NCBI RefSeq assembly: GCF_029338255.1
Contig: NZ_CP119787.1
Location: forward strand, 2,418,001 to 2,482,000
From: Haloarcula halobia
Lineage (GTDB): Archaea > Halobacteriota > Halobacteria > Halobacteriales > Haloarculaceae
Direction of reading: 5' to 3'
Length of the DNA stretch: 64,000 bases
The notes beneath the pieces are model-generated. The model saw nothing but the letters and a program-made list of their open reading frames with translations, had not been told where the DNA came from and made no database searches. This document shows, piece after piece, positions 48,929 through 55,866 of the stretch. The position numbers and the translations under genes were made by a program. Positions within the stretch are counted from its first letter, which is position 1. Each line of letters opens with the position of its first letter.

Positions 48929-49213
48929 TTACGCCGCGGACTCGAAGGCGTCGGTGAAGGCGTCGGCCTTCTCGATGACGCGGTCGGTACCGTCCTCGAG
49001 GGCGTCGAGCGCGTCGACGTCCGTCTCCGTCTTGATGGTCAACACGGGGTCGGTCTGCCCGCCGGACTGCTCGGGGTTCACGTCGTAGGTCGCCGCCGTC
49101 ACGCCCTCTGTCTCGAGCAGCGCACCCTTGATGACGTTCATGAACGTGTGGTCCTCGCCGGCTATCTCGAGCGAGAGTTCCGTGTCGGATTTGTCGATGA
49201 CGCGAAGGTCCAT
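48929..49213 (-). CDS. rpoL: DNA-directed RNA polymerase subunit L
   Basis: 94 residues from ATG 49213 ([20 protein letters not shown]). The RpoL/Rpb11 fold is seen: [39 protein letters not shown] and a helical C-terminus. It forms the assembly platform with subunit D. The N-terminal start at 49243 adds ten non-homologous residues. Neighbours are not RNA polymerase genes. Confidence 0.92.
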   Translation of the reverse strand: MDLRVIDKSDTELSLEIAGEDHTFMNVIKGALLETEGVTAATYDVNPEQSGGQTDPVLTIKTETDVDALDALEDGTDRVIEKADAFTDAFESAA

Positions 49214-49276
49214 GTCCTCGTCTGGGCGCCTGCGACCCATCAACGTGTCGTTTCCCGCGTGCCAGACCCGGCACCG

Positions 49277-49579
49277 TCAGACCAGCGCGTACACCATCAA
49301 CAGCCCGAAGTAAAGCAGGATGAGCGAGCCGAGCGCCTTCAGGCGGAACGTGCCCAGCGACCCCTCCTCGTCGGCGTGGGCCGCCCGGAACGCCGCTACC
49401 TCCGCGTCCGTGAGGGCGCCCGGGTGCTCGAGCCCCCGGTGGAGCGCGAGCCAGGACTCGCGGGCGAACGGCCGCCCACAGTAGCCACACTCGTAGGCCG
49501 TGGCGTCCTCGGGGACGTCGTAGGCCTCGTCGCTCGTGGGCACGGTATCGACGCCGTCGTCGAGTTGCCGTTCGCTCAT
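49277..49579 (-). CDS. C2H2 zinc-finger protein with C-terminal membrane helix
   Basis: 100 residues from ATG 49579. One C2H2 finger at about residues 30-52 (ECGYCGRPFARESWLALHRG, then LEH) has the spacing C-x2-C-x12-H-x4-H. It is followed by an acidic helix and one C-terminal hydrophobic helix (LGSLILLYFGLLMVYALV). The start overlaps the stop of the upstream membrane protein gene (ATGA), so they are coupled. Membrane-attached single zinc fingers beside terminal-oxidase genes are seen in haloarchaea; role unknown. Confidence 0.75.
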   Translation of the reverse strand: MSERQLDDGVDTVPTSDEAYDVPEDATAYECGYCGRPFARESWLALHRGLEHPGALTDAEVAAFRAAHADEEGSLGTFRLKALGSLILLYFGLLMVYALV

Positions 49580-50955
49580 AGGTGTGGCAGTGGCACCTCC
49601 GGACGCGAGACGACCCAGAGACTCGTCATCGTGTAGAACACCATCACGGCGATGAAGGGGTACTGCGACCGCACGGCCTGCAGGCGCGCGGGGAAGAGGT
49701 CGTAGGCCGCAGTGTGGGCCACCCAGATGGCGACGAGATGGCCGACGACGACCGACGCCAGCGCCACCCCGCCGAACCACCCCGGCAGGTCGAGCACCGG
49801 GACGAGCGCAGGCGAGCCCAGCGGGTCCGCCAGCGCGACGGCCAGCGACGGCGCGAGGACGAGGAAGTAGCCGAGGTAGTGGGCGAAGTGATAGCCAGCG
49901 GCGATTGCCAGCAACGGCGGCGCGAACCGCCGGGCCAGGACCGCCGGGGCGAGGTACGTCTCGGCGGTCTGTCGACCGGCCCGGACGGCGAGGCGGTACA
50001 CGCCGAGAAAGAGCGCGAACCCCGCGACGAGCGCGAGCGGATACAGCAGGTGGGCCGGCAGCCCCGCGGCCACGAGCGGCGTCGTCAGGTCGCGCCAGGC
50101 CGGCGTCGTGACCAGGCCGTCGTAGGTGGTGACCCACAGCAGCGCGACGACGAACGCCACTTCGTCCGCGCCATCGACCAGGCGTGCCGTCGAGAGGTCC
50201 ATCCCCGGCACCCGCAGGCGGTAGCCGTCCTCGCCCCGGCCGACCGGCGCGACGCGGCCGTAGTACCGGAAGACCCGCTCTACGGGGTCGACCCGGTCGA
50301 ACCACGTCGCCGGGCCGAAGACGACGGCGCCGGCGAGCGTGACCACCGAGTACACGACGACGACCGTGGCGAGCAACCGCGGGTCGTCGGCCAGTGGGCT
50401 GACCACCTCGACCCAGACGAGCGCCAGCAGGCCGGCGACGCCGGGCCAGGCCCCGAGCCGGTCGGGGTACGACCGGTCCAGGGATGGCAACAGCCCCGCC
50501 AGCGTCTTCCAGGGGTTCAGGACCGTCCAGGTGTTGCCCAGCAGGTACGTCGTCATCGCCAGGCCGGCCCACCAGCCCACCCACACCAGCAGGATCGCCA
50601 GGTTGGTCCGGGCGTTCGTCGGGCCGAGAAAGCCCGTCACGAGGATGGCGGCGAGCCCGACCACGCCGACGGCCCGGCCCGCCAGCACCAGGCCCCGTTC
50701 GCCGCCCGACGTGAGCGGGACGCCCCAGGCGTGGGCGCGCTCGATGAACGACCGGTCGGTCACGAACGAGGCGAGCAGGAACGAGGCACCCACGGCCGCA
50801 CCGCCCGTCGAGAGGAAGAGCCACGTCGGGACCGTCAGCGTCTCCCGGCCGCCACCGGCCAGGCTGCCCCCGTGTGCGCTCGCCGTGCCGACCGCGAGGA
50901 GCCCCACTGCCGCACACAGAACGCTGACGACGAGCCGGCCTCGACGGACTGTCAT
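49576..50955 (-). CDS. Polytopic membrane protein beside cytochrome oxidase subunit III
   Basis: 459 residues from ATG 50955. An N-terminal signal or first helix (VSVLCAAVGLLAVGTASAHG) is followed by about ten transmembrane helices and conserved-looking loops such as TVLNPWKTLAGLLPSLDRSY and FGPATWFDRVDPVERVFRYY, and AAGYHFAHYLGYFLVLAPS. Homologues in actinobacteria are sometimes labelled fenitrothion hydrolase, a label I would not trust. The divergent neighbour is cytochrome oxidase subunit III, so a role in oxidase assembly or metal delivery is possible. The upstream extension to 51240 overlaps the oxidase gene and is rejected. Confidence 0.7.
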   Translation of the reverse strand: MTVRRGRLVVSVLCAAVGLLAVGTASAHGGSLAGGGRETLTVPTWLFLSTGGAAVGASFLLASFVTDRSFIERAHAWGVPLTSGGERGLVLAGRAVGVVGLAAILVTGFLGPTNARTNLAILLVWVGWWAGLAMTTYLLGNTWTVLNPWKTLAGLLPSLDRSYPDRLGAWPGVAGLLALVWVEVVSPLADDPRLLATVVVVYSVVTLAGAVVFGPATWFDRVDPVERVFRYYGRVAPVGRGEDGYRLRVPGMDLSTARLVDGADEVAFVVALLWVTTYDGLVTTPAWRDLTTPLVAAGLPAHLLYPLALVAGFALFLGVYRLAVRAGRQTAETYLAPAVLARRFAPPLLAIAAGYHFAHYLGYFLVLAPSLAVALADPLGSPALVPVLDLPGWFGGVALASVVVGHLVAIWVAHTAAYDLFPARLQAVRSQYPFIAVMVFYTMTSLWVVSRPEVPLPHL

Positions 50956-51047
50956 CGGTTCCGATTGGTTCCGCCCGTCCCTGTATGTTCCGACATCGGG
51001 CGAGCGAATTGGATGGGCTTTTAGTAATCGACTCGCAAGGACCGGGT

Positions 51048-51911
51048 ATGAGCACGACCGAAGAACGCACAGACGGTGGCCACGGGGACCACCACCTCCC
51101 GGCGACGGAGGACTGGCCCCGCGGGTTCGGCGAGGCGAGCTGGTGGCCGTTCGTGACGGCCATCGGCGCATCGGGCATCTACGTGGGCGCGGCGCTGTTC
51201 GTCCTCTCGATGGCCGAGGAACCGCTCGTGGGCGGGACAATCAGTGCCGGCGCCGTCGTCGGCAGCGTCGGTATCTTCCTCGTGGGCCTGTACGGCTGGC
51301 TCTACCACGCCTTCGTCTCGGACTTCTGGGAACGTGGCACCAACCACCACTCCAGTCGAACGCTGAAGTTCGCCATGCTCCTGTTCCTCGGGACTGAGGT
51401 GGCGACGTTCGGGGCCGGGTTCATCTACTACTTCATGATCCGCGGTGGCGACGTCTGGGTGGACGCCGCCATCCCCGAGGTGTTCGGGTCGCTCGTCATC
51501 GTCAACACCGTCATCCTGCTCATCAGCTCGGTGACGCTGCACTACAGCCACCACGCGCTCATCAACGGGAACCGCGACCGGTTCATCAAACTGCTCGGCG
51601 TGACGCTGCTGCTCGGCATCGTCTTCATCGCCGGCCAGGTCTACGAGTACTACGAGTTCATCGTCCACGAAGGGTTCACCATCGGCGAGGGCATCTACGG
51701 GTCGGCCTTCTACGGCCTGACCGGCCTGCACGGCCTCCACGTGACGATGGGCGCCGTCCTGCTCGGTATCGTCTTCGCCCGCGCCTACTACGGGCAGTAC
51801 TCCCCCGAGCGCCACACCTCGGTCTCGACGGCCTCGATGTACTGGCACTTCGTCGACGTCGTCTGGGTTTTCCTGGTCGTCGTCCTCTACATCGGCGCGA
51901 ACCTGGTCTGA
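51048..51911 (+). CDS. Haem-copper oxidase subunit III
   Basis: 287 residues from ATG 51048. A His-containing N-terminal tail (ERTDGGHGDHHLP) precedes five to seven transmembrane helices with the subunit III features SDFWERGTNHHSSRTLKFAM, LHYSHHALINGNRDRF, TGLHGLHVTMGAVLLG and HFVDVVWVFLVVVLYIG. A TATA-like CTTTTAGTAA (51018-51027) lies about 25 bp upstream, fitting a leaderless mRNA. Subunits I and II are not in the window. Subunit III stabilises the oxidase core and delivers lipid/oxygen. Confidence 0.9.
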   Translation: MSTTEERTDGGHGDHHLPATEDWPRGFGEASWWPFVTAIGASGIYVGAALFVLSMAEEPLVGGTISAGAVVGSVGIFLVGLYGWLYHAFVSDFWERGTNHHSSRTLKFAMLLFLGTEVATFGAGFIYYFMIRGGDVWVDAAIPEVFGSLVIVNTVILLISSVTLHYSHHALINGNRDRFIKLLGVTLLLGIVFIAGQVYEYYEFIVHEGFTIGEGIYGSAFYGLTGLHGLHVTMGAVLLGIVFARAYYGQYSPERHTSVSTASMYWHFVDVVWVFLVVVLYIGANLV

Positions 51912-51941
51912 GTTTAAGCCCCTCCCCCCGTTGTCCCCGGT

Positions 51942-52184
51942 ATGGAGCAACTCGACGTCAACGACGGGTTCGACGTCCACGACTACCGCCACGGGTTGAA
52001 ACTGCTCACCCAGGACCGCGACACGATGACCCTCGAGAACCGCGCGGACTTCGCCTGTCCGGCCTGCGGCGAGGCGTTCGACCGCCTGTTCGTCAGCGAG
52101 AAGCGCACGAACACGTTCGGTGACCCCGGACGCCCCTTCTGTCTCGCCCGAACCGACGCGCAACTGCTGGTGCTGACGCACTGA
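51942..52184 (+). CDS. Small zinc-motif protein (flagella-cluster/DUF7385-like)
   Basis: 80 residues. After an acidic start, RADFACPACGEAFDRLFVSE provides a CPxC pair, and a later Cys (GRPFCLARTDAQLL) could complete a metal site. The pattern EKRTNTFG...FCL...LLLF/VLTH is that of proteins often annotated as flagella cluster protein in haloarchaea, though there are no archaellum genes here. It lies 30 bp after subunit III on the same strand. Confidence 0.7.
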   Translation: MEQLDVNDGFDVHDYRHGLKLLTQDRDTMTLENRADFACPACGEAFDRLFVSEKRTNTFGDPGRPFCLARTDAQLLVLTH

Positions 52185-52291
52185 CCTCCCGATCACCTTC
52201 GCGACGGACTGCGGACCAGAGTTGGAATCCCGACGGGTACGGCGAGCGAAAATGAAACGATATTTCAGGGCGCTCGATAGAAAAGCCACAC

Positions 52292-52624
52292 ATGCGAGAT
52301 GCGCAGCGGGGTGACCAGGTATTCATCGCTCTCGCCGACGAACGACGGCGGCGCGCCCTCTCGTTACTGGCCGACCACACGGAACTGACGCTCCCCGATC
52401 TGGCAGACGAGATCGCCGAACGGGAACACCGGACGTCGCTCGCCGACATCCCGCCAGAGGCGGTCTGTCAGCTGTACCTCGAACTCTATCACCGACACGT
52501 CCCCCAGCTGGAGGCCGCCGACCTCGTCACCTACAGCCAGGAGCAGGACCGCCTCGCCGTGACCGAACTCGGGCAGAAGGTCGATCAGACGCTGCTCGAA
52601 TCCGTCGAGTCGTTGCTTTCCTGA
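52292..52624 (+). CDS. DUF7344-type winged-helix protein
   Basis: 110 residues from ATG 52292. The module is complete: FIALADERRRRALSLLADHT, QLYLELYHRHVPQLEAADLV, and a C-terminal helix. It is the minimal one-domain form. Its promoter has an A+T-rich AAATGAAACGATATTTCAGG stretch (52250-52269), about 25-40 bp upstream of the start. Convergent with tRNA-Thr. Confidence 0.8.
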   Translation: MRDAQRGDQVFIALADERRRRALSLLADHTELTLPDLADEIAEREHRTSLADIPPEAVCQLYLELYHRHVPQLEAADLVTYSQEQDRLAVTELGQKVDQTLLESVESLLS

Positions 52625-52693
52625 CCCGTCTTCGCACGAAATACCAAGTAAGCGGGTCGTTACCTGTCTATTTGGTCTATTCCGAAGGAAAGA

Positions 52694-52767
52694 GCCGGTG
52701 GAGGGATTTGAACCCTCGGCCTAATCCTTACGAAGGATTCGCTCTAGCCAGTCTGAGCTACACCGGC
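52694..52767 (-). tRNA. tRNA-Thr (anticodon CGT)
   Basis: 74 nt, complete cloverleaf on the minus strand. Acceptor GCCGGTG pairs with CACCGGC; the D arm is GCTC/GAGC; the anticodon stem AATCC/GGATT encloses TTCGTAA with anticodon CGT; the T arm is GAGGG-TTCAAAT-CCCTC. No intron and no encoded CCA. Confidence 0.93.
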
Positions 52768-52891
52768 ACGCCGAGCGCCTCGCAGCACTCGAACAGTGTG
52801 CGATAACCGCAATAAGGATTGCGAATCGGGGGCGTCGAGCGAACGTGTCCCACGCCCCTCCGGCGCTTCTCGGCCGCTCTCGACCCCGAAC

Positions 52892-53872
52892 TCACCGCCG
52901 GAGGTGCACGTCCAGGACGACGTTCTGTTCGCCCGGCGCGTAGGACCGGACCGCCCGGCGCGCCTCGACGGCCACCTCGTACTCGGGTTCGGCGGCGGCC
53001 CGAATCGCGCGCTCGCCGGGCCCGAACAGGTCGTCGTCGGACTGGATGTCGTAGTAGTGGAGCGTACAGTCGTCGCCGGCGAGGCGAATCGCCGTCTCGA
53101 GGAACTCGTCGGCACTGTGGGGGAGGTTCATCACGACGCGGTCGGCCCACCCCTCGTAGTCGGTCGCGACGTCGCGGACGTCGCCACAGACGGCCGTCAC
53201 GCGGTCGGCGACACCGTTGCGCTCGGCGTTCCGCCGGAGGTACTCGACGGCCGCCGCGTTGATGTCCGTCCCGACGCAGGTGGCCCCGCGCTTCGCGAAG
53301 GGGACGACGAACGGGCCGACGCCGGCGAACATATCGAAGGCCCGCTCGCCCGCCTCGACCTGTTCGACGACGCGGTGGCGCTCGGTGGCCAGTCGTGGCG
53401 AGAAGTACACCTCGGCCAGGTCCAGTTCGAACGCACAGCCGTACTCGCGGTGGACGACCTCGGTGGTGTCGCCGGCCAGCACCTCCCAGTCGCGGACGCG
53501 CTGCTCGCCTTTGATCTTCGAGGCGCGGTTGAGGACGCCCTCGACGGGGAGGTCCGAGGCCATCAGCGCGTCGGCGACGGCCCGGGCACGCGCCGGGTCG
53601 TCCTCGTCGACGATGACCAGGTCCCCGATGCGTTCGTAACTCGGCTCGAACCCCAGGATGTCCGCGGGCATCGTCTGGCCCTCGCGGACGGGCGCGTCGA
53701 ACTCCACGACGGCGAACTCGTCGGGAACGCCGGTCGGGTCGGTGACGGGGACGTAGAGCCAGCCGTCCTCGACCGTGATGTCGTACCCGTCGTCGACGAG
53801 GTCCGCCTCGGCGAGTCGCTGCCGGGTCACCTCGCCGTCCTCGCGCGGGACACGAACGCAGGGAACGCCCAT
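52892..53872 (-). CDS. trm5: tRNA (guanine37-N1)-methyltransferase Trm5
   Basis: 326 residues from ATG 53872 (MGVPCVRVPREDGEVTRQRL). The N-terminal Trm5 D1-type domain is followed by the SAM-binding class I fold with AFDMFAGVGPFVVPFAKRGA, GTDINAAAVEYLRRNAERNG, and the substrate-loop motif NLPHSADEFL. Trm5 makes m1G37 in tRNA, protecting the reading frame; archaeal enzymes also act in wyosine synthesis. Longer in-frame starts overlap dph5 and are not used. Divergent from dph5. Confidence 0.88.
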   Translation of the reverse strand: MGVPCVRVPREDGEVTRQRLAEADLVDDGYDITVEDGWLYVPVTDPTGVPDEFAVVEFDAPVREGQTMPADILGFEPSYERIGDLVIVDEDDPARARAVADALMASDLPVEGVLNRASKIKGEQRVRDWEVLAGDTTEVVHREYGCAFELDLAEVYFSPRLATERHRVVEQVEAGERAFDMFAGVGPFVVPFAKRGATCVGTDINAAAVEYLRRNAERNGVADRVTAVCGDVRDVATDYEGWADRVVMNLPHSADEFLETAIRLAGDDCTLHYYDIQSDDDLFGPGERAIRAAAEPEYEVAVEARRAVRSYAPGEQNVVLDVHLRR

Positions 53873-53947
53873 ACCACCCCTCCCCCGCCGCCGGCGGTAA
53901 GCCTGACGCTTCGCGCCATTTATCTCCGCGGCTCTCCGACAGCGGAT

Positions 53948-54721
53948 ATGCTCACCTTCGTCGGCCTCGGCCTCTACGACGAACGCTCTGTCACGCTCGC
54001 CGGCCGCGACGCCATCCGCGACGCCGACCGCGTCTTCGCGGAGTTCTACACCAGTCGGCTCGTCGGCACCGATCTGGAGACGCTGGAGGCGTTCCACGAC
54101 ACCACCATCGAGGTCCGGGACCGCGCCGGCGTCGAACAGGACCCCGAACCCGTGCTCGCGGCCGCCGAGGACTCCGAGGTCGTCTTCCTGACCGCCGGCG
54201 ACACGATGGTCTCGACGACGCACACCGACCTCCGCCTGCGGGCCGCGGAACGGGACATCGAGACCCACGTCGTCCACGGGACGACCGCCCAGACCGCCGC
54301 CGGGTCGCTGACGGGTCTACAGAACTACCGCTTCGGGAAGGCGACGACGCTCCCCTTCGAGGACGCCCACGGCGGCGACGGCGTCCCCGACAGCGTCGTC
54401 ACGACCATCGCGGACAACCGCGCCCGCGACCTGCACACGCTGGTCTACCTGGACATCAAGGTCGACGACCCTCACTGGGACGACGGGGACGAGACGTACA
54501 TGACCGCCGACCACGCCGCCGGCCTGCTCGCGAACGAGTTCCCCGAGACGCTGGGCGTCGTCGTCGTGCAGGCCGGCAGTCCGGACCCCACCGTCGCCGC
54601 CGACACGCTCGCGGCGCTGGCCGAGCGATCCTTCGGCGACCCGCTACACATGCTCGTGATTCCCGGGTCGCTGCACCCCATCGAGGACGACGCGCTGACC
54701 GCGCTCGCTGGAAAACCCTAG
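53948..54721 (+). CDS. dph5: Diphthine synthase
   Basis: 257 residues from ATG 53948 (MLTFVGLGLYDERSVTLAGR). The tetrapyrrole-methylase-like fold is seen with VVFLTAGDTMVSTTHTDLRL, HGTTAQTAAGSLTGLQNYRF and PDPTVAADTLAALAERSFGD. It methylates the modified His of elongation factor 2 on the way to diphthamide. The 3' end overlaps the convergent artA gene by four bases. The gene has its own promoter region with ATTTATCTCC about 30 bp upstream. Confidence 0.92.
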   Translation: MLTFVGLGLYDERSVTLAGRDAIRDADRVFAEFYTSRLVGTDLETLEAFHDTTIEVRDRAGVEQDPEPVLAAAEDSEVVFLTAGDTMVSTTHTDLRLRAAERDIETHVVHGTTAQTAAGSLTGLQNYRFGKATTLPFEDAHGGDGVPDSVVTTIADNRARDLHTLVYLDIKVDDPHWDDGDETYMTADHAAGLLANEFPETLGVVVVQAGSPDPTVAADTLAALAERSFGDPLHMLVIPGSLHPIEDDALTALAGKP

Positions 54722-55722
54722 TCGTCGCCCGGCGCCGCCGCCTCCTCACTCGGGTCCGTCGTCCCCTCGAACGCGCCCGCCAGGTCGTACTCCGTCCCGG
54801 TCACCAGGAAGAGCAGGTCCTCGACGACGACCGTTATCTCCGGGAGCTCGCGCACCAGCAGCCAGGTGATGCCCACCAGCACGACCACCGACCCGACCTG
54901 GGCCAGGATGCGGTCGGCGATGTAGTACGAGACCATCCGCGGGTCGGAGAGGCCAAAGAGGGTCATCATCGGGTCGACGAACCACTGCATCTGCTGGAGC
55001 CCGAAGGAGATGGCGATGAAGACGTTCCGGACCAGGTTGAGGCCGTAGATGACCGCCGAGGTCACCGCGAGCGCCTTGAGTTTCCGCCCCCAGGGCGCCT
55101 TCACCGCGAGGATACCGCCCGCGAAGATGGCGATGCTCCCCAGGCCCGTACACGCGAGCAGGATGTTGTACGTGATGGGGCCCTCCTCGTGTTCGAACCA
55201 GAACGTGCTCTCGTAGGGGTACTGCTTCGTCGCGATGCGGACGCCGTCGTGGGTCAACCCGTCGACCACCAGCGGGTCGACGCCGACCAGGCCCAGCAGG
55301 AAGGCGGTCTGGTCGGTGACGAGTTCGACAAGCCACTGGCGAATCGGCCCGACGGTCACGGCGGGGACGTAGACGATGCCCATCAGCCCCACCGCGCGGG
55401 TGAGGACGAAGAGTGAGTCCCGGCCGTTCCACAGCAGGTAGGCCGTATAGGCCGACAGCGGCACCGCGGCGACGCTGCCCAGACCCTCGACGAGGCTCTT
55501 CTGCGTGAACACGAAGTGCGGGACGAGGACGAGCCAGAAGAGGGCGAACAGCCCCCAGCCGGCGACCGCGACGCGGCGCGCCCATCGTTCGTTCGTGTAC
55601 GCGAGGACGCTGCTGCCGAGAAACGCCGCCAGCACCAGCCACATCAGCGGCTCGGAGTACACCAGCGGGTCGAACGACAGTCCACCCAGCTCGACCGTCG
55701 ACTGCAGGACTGTCGCTGTCAT
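54718..55722 (-). CDS. artA: Archaeosortase A
   Basis: 334 residues with eight or nine transmembrane helices. The catalytic residues of the exosortase/archaeosortase family can be placed: Cys191 in LLACTGLGS, Arg232 in LNLVRNVF, and Arg271 in YYIADRILAQ. A C-terminal acidic tail follows. ArtA cleaves PGF-CTERM proteins and attaches them to an archaeal lipid. The next gene on the same strand encodes just such a PGF-CTERM surface glycoprotein, 144 bp upstream of the artA start. Confidence 0.93.
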   Translation of the reverse strand: MTATVLQSTVELGGLSFDPLVYSEPLMWLVLAAFLGSSVLAYTNERWARRVAVAGWGLFALFWLVLVPHFVFTQKSLVEGLGSVAAVPLSAYTAYLLWNGRDSLFVLTRAVGLMGIVYVPAVTVGPIRQWLVELVTDQTAFLLGLVGVDPLVVDGLTHDGVRIATKQYPYESTFWFEHEEGPITYNILLACTGLGSIAIFAGGILAVKAPWGRKLKALAVTSAVIYGLNLVRNVFIAISFGLQQMQWFVDPMMTLFGLSDPRMVSYYIADRILAQVGSVVVLVGITWLLVRELPEITVVVEDLLFLVTGTEYDLAGAFEGTTDPSEEAAAPGDD

Positions 55723-55866
55723 GGATGCTATCTTGGCAAATCCGCCGTATATGTTTTGTCGTTACGTCTGCGTGTGCATCGACACCGCACGGCCGCCGGC
55801 CGGCGCTGTCGCTATCGGACGGAGCGCGAAAGAAAGGTCGGAAGTCAGGGACCGGAACTGCTCCGG

